Assembly (NCBI RefSeq): GCF_026627925.1
Contig: NZ_JAPNLE010000009.1
Location: 4,030,001 to 4,094,000, forward strand
DNA length: 64,000 nt
Direction: 5' to 3'
Source of the DNA: Cupriavidus sp. D39
Lineage (GTDB): Bacteria; Pseudomonadota; Gammaproteobacteria; Burkholderiales; Burkholderiaceae
Below the pieces are notes generated by a model. That model was given only the letters and a program-made list of their open reading frames with translations. It was not told the origin of the DNA and made no database searches. Both the position numbers and the translations under genes were made by a program. The first letter of the stretch is position 1. Each line of letters starts with the position of its first letter. Below are positions 29,513 to 38,001 of the stretch, in pieces.

Positions 29513-30442
29513 TTAGGCAAAGGCCTGCAGCGCACCCTTCATCTTCTTCATCGCCGCGGTTTCGATCTGGCGGATGCGTTCGGCGGAAACGCCGAATTCG
29601 TCAGCCAGTTCATGCAGCGTGGAGCCGCCCGAGCCGTCGTCGTTGACCTGCAGCCAGCGCGCCTCGATGATGCGGCGGCTACGGTCGTCGAGCTTGGACA
29701 GCGCTTCTTCCAGGCCTTGCACCTGCAGGCGGTCGTGGCGCTGGGCCTCGATCACGCGGGTCGGCTCGTTGTGGTTGTCGGCCAGGTAGGCGATGGGCGC
29801 GAAGTCTTCTTCGCCATCGTCGATCTGCCCTTCGAGCGCCAGGTCGCCGCCCGACAGGCGGGTTTCCATCTCCATCACTTCTTCCGGCTTGACGTTCAGC
29901 TCGCGCGCAACCGCGTCGATCTGTTCCGGCGTGAAGGTATGGGCGCCCTGCTTGTGGCTGCGCAGGTTGAAAAACAGCTTGCGCTGGGCCTTGGTGGTAG
30001 CCACCTTGACCATGCGCCAGTTCTTCAGCACGTATTCGTGGATCTCGGCCTTGATCCAGTGCATGGCGTACGACACCAGCCGCACGCCCTGGTCCGGGTC
30101 GAAGCGCTTCACCGCCTTCATCAGGCCGATATTGCCTTCCTGGATCAGGTCTGCGTGGGGCAGGCCATAGCCGAGGTACTGGCGGGCGATGGACACCACC
30201 AGGCGCAGGTGCGACAGCACCATGCGGCGCGCCGCATCGACGGAGTCGTGCTCGCGCAACTCGCGCGCAAGCCGCTGCTCTTCCTCGGGGGTAAGCAGGG
30301 GAATACGGTGGACAGCCTGGATATAGCTGTCGATATTTCCCAGCGTTCCAGGAAAGGTCAGCGCAAACGTCCCGGCGCCCTGCGGCACCGTAGGCAGACG
30401 GTTGTTCATTTGGGTTTGGTCAGCAGATAAGACCGCGTTCAC
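29513..30442 (-). CDS. rpoH: RNA polymerase heat-shock sigma factor RpoH (sigma-32)
   Basis: A 309-residue group-3-like sigma factor for heat-shock promoters. Region 2 has GLPHADLIQEGNIGLMKAVKRFDP and VSYAMHWIKAEIHEYVLKNW; the RpoH-specific box is QRKLFFNLR; region 4.2 ends with LADEFGVSAERIRQIE. The GTG at 30442 is preferred to the ATG at 30409 because AAAGGAG lies nine bases upstream. A CIRCE-like operator is found 85-111 bases upstream, suggesting control by the repressor HrcA. Confidence 0.96.
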   Translation of the reverse strand: MNAVLSADQTQMNNRLPTVPQGAGTFALTFPGTLGNIDSYIQAVHRIPLLTPEEEQRLARELREHDSVDAARRMVLSHLRLVVSIARQYLGYGLPHADLIQEGNIGLMKAVKRFDPDQGVRLVSYAMHWIKAEIHEYVLKNWRMVKVATTKAQRKLFFNLRSHKQGAHTFTPEQIDAVARELNVKPEEVMEMETRLSGGDLALEGQIDDGEEDFAPIAYLADNHNEPTRVIEAQRHDRLQVQGLEEALSKLDDRSRRIIEARWLQVNDDGSGGSTLHELADEFGVSAERIRQIETAAMKKMKGALQAFA

Positions 30443-30820
30443 TCGATTGCTCCTTTCGCATTCCGGCGGGTGGGTTGCCCGCGTGTGCGGACCTCTTGGG
30501 GGGCTCGCACTGCATTGCAACACATATTAGCACTCAAGCCGGGGGACTGCTAAGTTGGAGTGACAATAGGGTTGATAGTTCCTGGTAATCGAATGGTACT
30601 TCTACATAGTGTTTTAAACCGACATCTTGCGGGATGTGGCGAGGAATGTGGCGAGGCCACTATCTCACGCGGGTGCGCCAACGATCGGACATTGATTAGA
30701 GGGCTGCTACCCCTGCCGGTTCTGTCGCCGGATGAGATGCTGTGTTTCGCTAGCAGCTACACTCTTTTCATTTATCTCAGTGGTGCTGCGCGCCAGCATC
30801 GACCAAACCGGGGAACATTC
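30443..30820. other. Intergenic region between divergent rpoH and pirin genes
   Basis: A 378-bp region that must contain promoters for both genes. A CIRCE-like dyad at 30527-30553 is the only clear site. The remainder, 30554-30820, is more AT-rich than the genes around it and has no open reading frame or hairpin I can support. Confidence 0.6.
30527..30553. promoter_or_regulatory. CIRCE-like operator (HrcA site) upstream of rpoH
   Basis: The sequence reads TTAGCACTC, nine spacer bases, then GACTGCTAA. This matches the CIRCE consensus (TTAGCACTC-N9-GAGTGCTAA) at 17 of 18 arm positions with the exact spacer. CIRCE is the operator of the heat-shock repressor HrcA. Binding is inferred; hrcA is not in this window. 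Confidence 0.8.
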
Positions 30821-31694
30821 ATGTCTGCTATCGAACACTTGCTCAAGCCGCATACCCGTGACCTCGGCGACTTTGCCGTGAGCCGCCTGCTGCCCGCCGC
30901 GGCAACCCAGACTGTCGGCCCATTCATCTTCTTCGACCACATGGGCCCGGTGGCCATGCCGCCGGGAGAGGGGCGGATGTGCGCCCGCATCCGCATATCG
31001 GCCTGGCCACGGTCACCTACCTGTTCGAGGGCGAGATGCTTCACCACGACAGCCTGGGCAGCAAGCAGGTCATCAGGCCGGGCGACGTGAACTGGATGAC
31101 GGCGGGCAGGGGCATCGCGCACTCGGAGCGCTCGCCCCAGGCCGCCCGCGATGCCGGGCCACGCCTGCACGGCATCCAGACCTGGGTGGCGCTGCCCAAG
31201 GAGCACGAGAACGTCGAGCCGTCCTTCCATCACCATCCGGCGGCGACGCTGCCCAAGCTGGAGCGCCCTGGCGTACGCATGACGGTGATTGCGGGCGATG
31301 CGTTTGGCGCCGAGGCGCCGGTGAAGGTGTTTGGCCGCACGCTCTATGTGGCCATTGAGCTCGAGGCGGGCGCCAGCCTGGAGATTCCGGCGGAGCATGC
31401 CGAGCGCGGCGTCTACCCGGTGGACGGCACCATCGCGCTGGACGGCGAGGTGCTGCCGGAGCGGCACCTGGCGGTGCTGGTGCCGGGCCAGCCGGTGACG
31501 TTGACGGCGCAGGTGGCGTCGCGCGTGATGTTGCTCGGCGGGGACCCGACCGACGGCCATCGCTTTATCTTCTGGAATTTCGTTGCTAGCACCAAGGAGG
31601 CGATCGAAGCGGCCTCCCAGCGCTGGGAGGATGACCAGTTTCCGCGTGTGCCGGGGGAAGACGATCGCATCCCCTGCCCCAGCGCAAGCGCTGA
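30821..31694 (+). CDS. Pirin-family protein (two frameshifts)
   Basis: A bicupin of the pirin/YhhW family. The N-terminal cupin has FIFFDHMGPV, then RPHPHIGLATVTYLFEGEM and DSLGSKQVIRPGDVNWMTAG, with the metal-ligand histidines. One missing G near 30971 (GGAGAGGGGCGG) separates the first 51 residues from the rest. Near the end, one missing C at about 31671 restores RIPLPQRKR and a TGA at 31694. Corrected length is 291 residues, as expected. Pirins are iron-binding, some with quercetinase activity; the substrate here is unknown. Confidence 0.87.
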
Positions 31695-31722
31695 CCAGAG
31701 GCGCCCGCGCAGCCGGCCCGGA

Positions 31723-32742
31723 TCAGACCGGGCTGGCCCAGGCTACCCGCGTGCCTTGCTGCAGGCAGTCGCGGATGGCGTCGATCTGCGTGGCGATCGG
31801 GGCGGGCACGGGCAGCTTGCCGTCCAGCACGAGGCGGATCCAGGCCGCGGTCTGGTCCACGTCGCTGCCGGGCGGCAACTCCGGCACTTCCACGATGGAG
31901 CCGGAAGTCGGGTCGACCAAAGTGCGCTGATGCCCGTCGTGCAGCCAGTCGATGCGGCTGTTGCGCCGGGCGTCCGCCACCACCTCGCCTTCGGTGCCGC
32001 GCGCCAGCAGCACATTGGCGGGCTCGCGCGAGAAATAGTCGGTCAGGGTTTCGCGGTACTCGGGGTGGGTGTAGCTATACAGCCGCAGCGCCTCGGCCGG
32101 GGAGTGCGCGCCCACCGGCTGCAGCATCTTGACCACCGTATGCGCGGAGTTGCGCAAGCCGATCTGCATGCGCTTGTCCAGCATCCGGGCCAGCGCCGGC
32201 GACAGCACGTCGATCGGCAGCACGGCCAGCGGGCCGGGCTGGGCGTCCTTGCTGCGCAGCTGGGATTCGGCCTGCGCCACGGAGCCGCAAGGCGCGACGC
32301 CCAGCGCCTCGAACAGCGAGATGCTGGTGACGCGCCCGTTGAACTGGCGGGAGCCGTGCACCAGCACCGGTACGCCCTCGCGCGCCAGCAGCAGCGCCAG
32401 CAGCGGCACCAGGTTGGGCTGCTTGCGCGCGCCGTTGTAGCTGGGGATGGACACCACGATGCGGTCCGCCGGGCCGGCCAGCGGCAGGCAATGCGCGTGT
32501 GCGGCATCGAGCATGCCGGCCAGCTCGTGCGGCGCCTCGCCCTTGATGCGATAGGCCATGAGCACCGCGCCCAACTCGATATCGGCCACGCGACCCGCCA
32601 GCATGGCATCGAACAGCGCCTGGGCGTCTTCGCGCGGCAGCGCACGGGCGCCGTTGACGCCCCGGCCGATTTCCTTGATGTACTTCGCGGCAGCGAAAGC
32701 AGGGGCGGCGGGAGCCGCAGGGGAGGTGGGCGTGGTGGTCAT
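31723..32742 (-). CDS. ybiB: YbiB/TrpD2-family DNA-binding protein
   Basis: A 339-residue protein with the anthranilate phosphoribosyltransferase (TrpD) fold but without true TrpD function in the characterised homologue YbiB, which binds DNA nonspecifically. Visible features are REDAQALFDAMLAG and LGAVLMAYRIKGE in the N-terminal helical domain, and the LVHG-containing segment VPVLVHGSRQF. The first 15 residues are Ala/Pro-rich. It is downstream of the nitrate transporter genes on the same strand with a 127-base gap, so co-transcription is possible. Confidence 0.82.
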   Translation of the reverse strand: MTTTPTSPAAPAAPAFAAAKYIKEIGRGVNGARALPREDAQALFDAMLAGRVADIELGAVLMAYRIKGEAPHELAGMLDAAHAHCLPLAGPADRIVVSIPSYNGARKQPNLVPLLALLLAREGVPVLVHGSRQFNGRVTSISLFEALGVAPCGSVAQAESQLRSKDAQPGPLAVLPIDVLSPALARMLDKRMQIGLRNSAHTVVKMLQPVGAHSPAEALRLYSYTHPEYRETLTDYFSREPANVLLARGTEGEVVADARRNSRIDWLHDGHQRTLVDPTSGSIVEVPELPPGSDVDQTAAWIRLVLDGKLPVPAPIATQIDAIRDCLQQGTRVAWASPV

Positions 32743-32869
32743 GGCGGGTTGGGACTATGTGGTTTGAAGTCCATGATAGCGGAGCGAGCCGGCCGTGCCC
32801 ATGACAGCCGCAACGCCGGCCCGGCTTCGCCCCCGGCGCCGATAGCGCCAGGCCCCCCATTGCACCTGC

Positions 32870-33673
32870 TCAGGCGGCTTCCTTCAGGGCGGGATTACGC
32901 TGCTTGCGGTACAGGAAGTCCAGCACTGCCGTGCGGCATGCGTGGTAGTCCTTATCCCCGGCCAGCGCCATGCGCTCGCGCGGCCGCGGTAGGTCCACCT
33001 TCAGCACTTCGCCGATGGTGGCCGCGGGGCCGTTGGTCATCATGACGATGCGGTCGGCCAGCAACACCGCTTCATCCACGTCGTGGGTCACCATCACCAC
33101 CGTGCTGCGCGTCTTCGCCACGATCTTGATCAGCTCGTCCTGAAGGTGCGCGCGGGTGAGCGCATCCAGCGCGCCGAAGGGCTCGTCCATCAGCAGCACC
33201 TTGGGCTCCATGGCCAGCGCCCGGGCGATGCCCACGCGCTGCTTCATGCCGCCCGAGATCTCCTGCGGATACTTGGCTTCGGCGTGGGTCAGGCCAACCA
33301 TGGCCAGCGTGTCGTGCGTGCGGGCCTTCAGCTGCGCCTTGCTTTCGCTGCCGCCGAACACGCGCTCCACGCCAAGGTAGACGTTGTCGAAACAGGTCAG
33401 CCAGGGCAGCAGCGAATGGTTCTGGAACACCACCGCCCGATCCGGGCCCGGGCCGGCGATTTCGCGCTCGGCGCAGATCAGCGCGCCGGCGCTGGGCCGG
33501 TCCAGCCCGGCCAGCAGGTTGAGCAAGGTGGACTTGCCGCAGCCCGAATGGCCGATCAGCGTAATGAACTCGCCGCTGGCGATGGTCAGGTTGACATCGC
33601 GCAGGGCCACGAACGGCCCCTTCTTGGTCTTGAAGGTCTGCCCGACATGCTCGATACGGACGAACTTTTCCAT
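32870..33673 (-). CDS. nrtD: Nitrate/nitrite ABC transporter ATP-binding protein
   Basis: A 267-residue ATPase of the NrtD/SsuB/TauB subfamily. Walker A is GHSGCGKST (about residue 39), the signature is ISGGMKQRVGIARAL, and Walker B is VLLMDEPFGALDA, followed by the switch histidine in VTHDVDEA. It energises uptake with the permease encoded 52 bases upstream and the binding protein further upstream. Nitrate specificity is inferred from the NrtA neighbour and the NasT-type regulator. Confidence 0.9.
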   Translation of the reverse strand: MEKFVRIEHVGQTFKTKKGPFVALRDVNLTIASGEFITLIGHSGCGKSTLLNLLAGLDRPSAGALICAEREIAGPGPDRAVVFQNHSLLPWLTCFDNVYLGVERVFGGSESKAQLKARTHDTLAMVGLTHAEAKYPQEISGGMKQRVGIARALAMEPKVLLMDEPFGALDALTRAHLQDELIKIVAKTRSTVVMVTHDVDEAVLLADRIVMMTNGPAATIGEVLKVDLPRPRERMALAGDKDYHACRTAVLDFLYRKQRNPALKEAA

Positions 33674-33725
33674 GAGGTTCTCCTTGGGTGCCAGGGCGCG
33701 GTAGCCGACTTGGCGTCTTGGCGGC

Positions 33726-34664
33726 TTAGTTGCCGTAGCTGAAGCGCTTGGCCAGGCTGAGCAGCGCGTATTCGAGCAGCAGCCCGACCACGCCGATGAT
33801 GAAGATCGCGATGACGATGTGTTCCACCTTCAGGTTGTTCCACTCGTCCCACAGCCAGAAGCCGATGCCGGTGCCGCCAGTGAGCATTTCCGCGGCCACG
33901 ATCACCAGCCACGCGGTGCCGATGGACAGCCGCACGCCGGTGAGCATGTACGGCAGCACGGCCGGCAGCAGCACGCGGGTGAACACCTTCCATTCGGACA
34001 GGTCGAGCACGCGCGCCACGTTCAGGTAGTCCTGCGGCACGCGGGTCACGCCCACGGCGGTATTGATCACCATCGGCCAGATCGAGCAGATGAAGATGGC
34101 CCAGATTGCCGCCGGGTTTGCGGACTTGAACAGCAGCAGGCCAATGGGCAGCCACGCCAGCGGCGAGACCGGGCGCAGCAGGCTGATGATGGGCGCCATC
34201 ATGGCGTTGAGAAAGGCGAAGCGGCCCAGCGCGAAGCCGGCCGGGATGCCGATCAGCGCCGCCAGCCCGAAGCCTGCCGCCACGCGCGCCAGCGATGCCA
34301 GCACGTTCCAGCCGATGCCCTGGTCGTTGGGGCCGTTGCGGTAGAACGGGTCGGCGAACAGCGGCACGGCGGCATGCCAGGTGGCGGCCGGCGTGGGGAT
34401 GGCGGGGATCATGGTGGCGATGCCGTGCCACATCAGCAGGAACAGCGCAAAGCCTGCTACGGGCGGCATCACCTTGAGCACGACGGCGGCGATGGCGTCG
34501 CGCCGCGCCGCGCGGCGCGCATCGGCTTGCGCTGCGAGCGCGCGGCGCTCGGCGCGTTCATGGGCTTGCTGGTCGCCAACCACGGCGAGCTCGGCGGTGG
34601 TGCCGGCATCTGCAGGGGCGGCTTGGTTGGCAGCATGCGGGGCCGGCTGGGCTAGTGCATTCAC
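33726..34664 (-). CDS. nrtB: Nitrate ABC transporter permease
   Basis: A 312-residue inner-membrane permease with about six helices in the second half. The ATPase-coupling EAA loop is visible as WKVFTRVLLPAVLPYMLTG. The first 70 residues form an Ala/Arg-rich cytoplasmic extension (REERRA-like repeats). The GTG at 34664 is chosen because AAGGAG precedes it by seven bases; an ATG at 34709 is an alternative. It lies between nrtA and nrtD in a single minus-strand run. Confidence 0.9.
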   Translation of the reverse strand: MNALAQPAPHAANQAAPADAGTTAELAVVGDQQAHERAERRALAAQADARRAARRDAIAAVVLKVMPPVAGFALFLLMWHGIATMIPAIPTPAATWHAAVPLFADPFYRNGPNDQGIGWNVLASLARVAAGFGLAALIGIPAGFALGRFAFLNAMMAPIISLLRPVSPLAWLPIGLLLFKSANPAAIWAIFICSIWPMVINTAVGVTRVPQDYLNVARVLDLSEWKVFTRVLLPAVLPYMLTGVRLSIGTAWLVIVAAEMLTGGTGIGFWLWDEWNNLKVEHIVIAIFIIGVVGLLLEYALLSLAKRFSYGN

Positions 34665-34749
34665 GTCAGGCTCCTTCAGGAGCCGGCGTGTCGCCACGCC
34701 GGCGTTCAAGCGGCAAACAAAATCGGAATCACGCCAGGGCGCGTGCGCG

Positions 34750-36069
34750 TCAGGCCTTGATCTTGAAACCGTCGGCGTAGGCCTTCGGGTCCTTGCTGGC
34801 GTCCCATACCACGCCGTCGATCAGCTTCGCGGTGCGCAAGTCGCTCTTGGGCAGCGGCACCTGCGCCGCGGCGGCGCCCTGCTTGTAGATGTCGATGCGG
34901 TTGACCTTCTTCGCCACCTCCAGGTAGTCCGGATGTTCCTTGAGCAAGCCCCAGCGCTTTTGCTGCGTGAGGAACCACATGCCGTCGGAGAGGAAGGGAT
35001 AGTTGGCGATGCCGTCCTGGTAGAACTTCATCGAGTCCGGGTCGTCCCAGGTCTTGCCCAGGCCGTTGCTGTAGCGGCCCAGCATGCGGTCCAGGATGAT
35101 GTCCATGTCGGTGTTGACGTAGGACTTGGCGGCAATGGTCTCGGCGGTCTTGCGGCGGTTGGAGGCCGAAGCGTCGATGTACTTCGATGCGTCGAGCACG
35201 GCGGCAACCATCGCGCGCGCCGTGTTGGGATACTTCTGCACGAACTCGGCCGTAGTGCCCAGGGTCTTCTCCGGGTGGTCCTTCCAGATCGCCTGCGTGG
35301 TCTCCGCGGTAAAGCCGATCTTGTCGGCGATGGCGCGCGCGCCCCAGGGCTCGCCCACGCAGAAGCCGTCCATGTTGCCTACGCGCATGTTGGCCACCAT
35401 CTGCGGCGGCGGCACGGTGATGGCCTTGGCGTCCTGCATCGGGTTGATCCCGTTGGCGGCCAGCCAGTAGTACAGCCACATGGCGTGGGTGCCGGTGGGG
35501 AAGGTCTGGGCGAAGGTGTACTCGCGCTTTTCCTTCATCATCAGCGCCTTCAGGCTGGCGCCGTCCTTGACGCCTTTCTCCGCCAGCTTGGACGACAGCG
35601 TGATGGCCTGGCCGTTGTGGTTCAGGTTCATCAGCACGGCCATATCCTTCTTGGGGCCGCCGATGCCAAGCTGCACGCCGTAGATCAGGCCGTACAGCAC
35701 ATGTGCCGCATCGAGTTCGCCATTGACCAGCTTGTCGCGCACGCCGGCCCAGGAGGCTTCCTTGGTGGGCGTGATCTTGATGCCGTACTTCTTGTCGAAG
35801 CCGAGCGTGCCCGCCATCACGACCGAGGCGCAGTCCGTCAGCGGGATGAAGCCGATCCGTACCTCCGGCTTTTCCGGTGCGTCGGAGCCGGCTGCCCATG
35901 CGCCAGCGCGTACCAGGGGATCAACCAGGGTGATCACGCTGGCGCCAGCGATTGTGGCCAGTGCGCGGCGCCGTCCGCTGCTGGCGGGCACCGCATCGGC
36001 TCCAGTGATGCTGGCGTCGGTGGCAACTGCTGAATGCAGCGGCTTGGCAATCTTCAGGCGAGAGGGCAT
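34750..36069 (-). CDS. nrtA: Nitrate ABC transporter substrate-binding protein (NrtA type)
   Basis: A 439-residue periplasmic binding protein of the NrtA/CmpA/SsuA class. A twin-arginine-like signal (GRRRALATIAGASVITL) lies at about residues 32-50. The mature domain has VRIGFIPLTDCASVVMA and FCVGEPWGARAI, typical of nitrate/bicarbonate-binding members. GGAG precedes the ATG at 36069. The leader upstream contains a sigma-54-like promoter, two hexaloop hairpins and a terminator, described separately. Together with nasT this points to nitrate- and nitrogen-controlled expression. Confidence 0.93.
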   Translation of the reverse strand: MPSRLKIAKPLHSAVATDASITGADAVPASSGRRRALATIAGASVITLVDPLVRAGAWAAGSDAPEKPEVRIGFIPLTDCASVVMAGTLGFDKKYGIKITPTKEASWAGVRDKLVNGELDAAHVLYGLIYGVQLGIGGPKKDMAVLMNLNHNGQAITLSSKLAEKGVKDGASLKALMMKEKREYTFAQTFPTGTHAMWLYYWLAANGINPMQDAKAITVPPPQMVANMRVGNMDGFCVGEPWGARAIADKIGFTAETTQAIWKDHPEKTLGTTAEFVQKYPNTARAMVAAVLDASKYIDASASNRRKTAETIAAKSYVNTDMDIILDRMLGRYSNGLGKTWDDPDSMKFYQDGIANYPFLSDGMWFLTQQKRWGLLKEHPDYLEVAKKVNRIDIYKQGAAAAQVPLPKSDLRTAKLIDGVVWDASKDPKAYADGFKIKA

Positions 36070-36081
36070 TGACACGGCTCC

Positions 36082-36142
36082 AAATAAAAAGCGTCCTGAA
36101 CTGCTCCGCTTTCGCCAGAAATGCGGGGGCAGGTCAGGACGC
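36082..36142 (-). terminator. Leader terminator (attenuator) in front of nrtA
   Basis: On the minus strand a perfect 9-bp outer stem (GCGTCCTGA with TCAGGACGC) encloses two shorter inner stems (CTGC/GCAG and CGC/GCG) and is followed at once by TTTTTATTT. The T run ends 12 bases before the nrtA ATG, next to its ribosome site. A terminator placed here would stop the transcript unless relieved, as in NasR/NasT-controlled leaders. Confidence 0.85.
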
Positions 36143-36159
36143 CGTTGTCCCGTGATGCG

Positions 36160-36214
36160 GCGCGGCCTTCGTTGGCGGCGCACATCGGTATGTGATCGGC
36201 CGTCGTTGGCCGAT
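36160..36214 (-). promoter_or_regulatory. ANTAR-type dual-hairpin antitermination element in the nrtA leader
   Basis: On the minus strand two hairpins with six-base loops occur in succession. The first (36195-36214) has a perfect 7-bp stem ATCGGCC/GGCCGAT and loop AACGAC. The second (36160-36181) has an 8-bp stem with one C-C mismatch and loop AACGAA. Both loops have A at position 1 and G at position 4, the features recognised by ANTAR-domain antiterminators. The linker is 13 bases, and the terminator follows 17 bases later. The structures are read directly; the function is inferred from the family and from the adjacent nasT gene. Confidence 0.85.
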
Positions 36215-36225
36215 GACTTGATTAC

Positions 36226-36240
36226 GCAAGCGGCGTGCCA
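36226..36240 (-). promoter_or_regulatory. Sigma-54 (-24/-12) promoter of nrtA
   Basis: The minus strand reads TGGCACG-N4-TTGC, the core of the RpoN consensus with the GG and GC doublets at the correct spacing. The predicted transcript start, 12 bases past the -12 C, is about 36214, exactly where the first antitermination hairpin begins. rpoN itself is at 60.6-62.1 kb. Confidence 0.8.
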
Positions 36241-36374
36241 AGGGTGGAACGGGCTGTTGTCGGAATGGCGGAGCAGGCGCGAAGGGCGCAGGAGCCGGAA
36301 GCGGGCGAGCGAAAGCTGCGCCGGTGCGGTGCCGGTGCGTGGGAGGTGTTCCTGTCGCGCCATCTTTGTGCATT

Positions 36375-36389
36375 GCACCAAGCGCGTGC
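36375..36389. promoter_or_regulatory. Candidate NtrC-binding dyad upstream of the nrtA promoter
   Basis: GCACC-N5-CGTGC resembles the NtrC site (GCACC-N5-GGTGC) with one arm mismatch. It lies about 135-150 bases upstream of the -24 element, a usual enhancer distance. The evidence is a short motif only. Confidence 0.4.
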
Positions 36390-36433
36390 GGCGTGCGGGG
36401 CGTATCGAAACGCCAATAGGGCTGCTTCGTGGC

Positions 36434-36998
36434 TTAACTCATCACATCGATGACCCGCCGCGCCGCCTCGACGAGCTTGATGCCGCGCTCCATTGCCATG
36501 CTGCGCAGCCGCTTGTAGGCCTCGTCCTCGGTCATGCCGCGCTCCTTCATCAGCAGGCCCTTGGCCCGCTCGACTTCCTTGCGCTCGGCCAGCTGCAGCC
36601 GCGTGGCATCGAGCTCGGCGCGCAGTTCCTGGTTCAGTTCGAAGCGCGCATAGGCCACGTCCAGCACGGTCTTCACGCGCTCGGCGCGCAGGCCGTCGAC
36701 GATATAGGCGGTGATGCCCGCCGTCAGCGCGGCCTTGATGCGCTGGGCGTCGTCGTTGTCCGTGAAGAGCACGATGGGGCGCGGCGCATGCTGGGTCGAC
36801 ACACACATGCTCGACCGTATCGCGCGCGGCGGACTCCGAGGCGATGATGATCAGGTCCGGCTGCCTCGCGGCGATGGCGTCGGGCAGCCGCAGGTCGGCA
36901 TCCACGGTTTCGATGTCGGTGAAGCCCGCCGATACAAGCCCGGCACGTATCGTCTCGATATTGAGCGGATCCTCGTCATGCGGATCGCGCACCAGCAA
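36434..36998 (-). CDS. nasT: NasT-type ANTAR response regulator/antiterminator (frameshifted)
   Basis: A receiver-like domain followed by an RNA-binding ANTAR domain. The receiver part has ILLVRDPHDEDPLN and DLIIIASESAARDTVEH in one frame; near 36801-36808 a TG repeat appears two bases short, and the next frame continues CVSTQHAPRPIVLFTDNDD. The ANTAR domain is RAKGLLMKERGMTEDEAYKRLRSMA at the C-terminus. The start is unclear: the TTG at 36998 is used, but the frame is homologue-like further upstream to about 37080. It precedes nrtA on the same strand, and its RNA target is found in the nrtA leader. Confidence 0.85.
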
Positions 36999-37295
36999 GA
37001 TGCGCAGCGCGCGTGAACTCGCCGCGGCGGGCGCGGGGCTCGTCGGACTCGCCGGACTGGAAGGGGCTGGGGGCGTCTGTTCATGGCGTCACTTGGAATC
37101 TCTCGTGCCATGCAATATTCGCGCCGAGATGCTTTTAATTGTATTGCGGGGTTTCCCGGATTCAATGGCTAGTGCCATACGCGGCAGGAAACGCAGGTGT
37201 ATGCTATTGCCCTGCTGCGCGGCGGGGGGCGTCTGCTGGCGACGCCGCATGCCGGTGCGTAGCCCAAAACACAGTACACAAGTCTGGAGAGATGG

Positions 37296-37997
37296 ATGAC
37301 CGAATTCGTATTTGCCCCGCCGGCGCCCCATGGCGTGCCCGTGCGTGGCAGCAGCGCTCAGTTCCCGGTGCGCCGGGTTTACTGCGTGGGCCGCAACTAT
37401 GCCGCCCATGCCCGTGAAATGGGTTCGGATCCGGATCGCGAGCCGCCATTCTTCTTCTGCAAGCCCGCCGACGCCGTGAGCTATGTCGCCGACGGCACCG
37501 AAGGCACCTTCCCCTATCCCCAGGGCACCAGCAACTGCCACTACGAAGTGGAGCTGGTCGTTGCCATCGGCAAGGGCGGCAAGGGCATCGCCGAGGCGGA
37601 CGCCGCGAGCCACGTGTTTGGCTACGCGCTTGGTCTCGACATGACGCGCCGCGACCTGCAGAACGAATCGAAGAAGACTGGCCGCCCCTGGGAAACCGGC
37701 AAGGCCTTCGACAAGTCCGCCCCGATCGGCCCGATCGTGCCGGTGTCCGTCATCGGCCATCCGCAGAAGGGCGCGGTGACGCTGGCCGTCAACGGCGTCG
37801 AGAAGCAGCGCGGCGACCTATCGGACCTGATCTGGTCGGTGCCCGAAATGGTGTCCTATCTCTCCAAGCTGTTCGAGCTGCAACCCGGCGACCTGATCTA
37901 CAGCGGCACGCCGGAAGGCGTGGGCCCGGTGGTCAAGGGCGATGTCATGCTGTGCAAGATCGAAGGCGTGGGCGAGCTCACCGTCAAGGTAGTCTGA
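37296..37997 (+). CDS. Fumarylacetoacetate hydrolase family protein (fumarylpyruvate hydrolase-like)
   Basis: A 233-residue C-C bond hydrolase of the FAH family. Features are [16 protein letters not shown] near the N-terminus, the metal-ligand glutamates in [12 protein letters not shown], and [12 protein letters not shown] near the C-terminus. It lies four bases upstream of a maleylacetoacetate-isomerase-type glutathione transferase. A FAH/GST-zeta pair is typical of homogentisate or gentisate degradation. No ring-cleavage dioxygenase is nearby, so the pathway cannot be fixed. Confidence 0.88.
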   Translation: MTEFVFAPPAPHGVPVRGSSAQFPVRRVYCVGRNYAAHAREMGSDPDREPPFFFCKPADAVSYVADGTEGTFPYPQGTSNCHYEVELVVAIGKGGKGIAEADAASHVFGYALGLDMTRRDLQNESKKTGRPWETGKAFDKSAPIGPIVPVSVIGHPQKGAVTLAVNGVEKQRGDLSDLIWSVPEMVSYLSKLFELQPGDLIYSGTPEGVGPVVKGDVMLCKIEGVGELTVKVV

Positions 37998-38001
37998 GCC
38001 C

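Noticed and set aside
31695..33045. Plus-strand continuation of the pirin frame opposite ybiB
   Set aside because: The pirin ends at 31694 once a missing C is restored; the rest is antisense to ybiB and nrtD and shows no domain.
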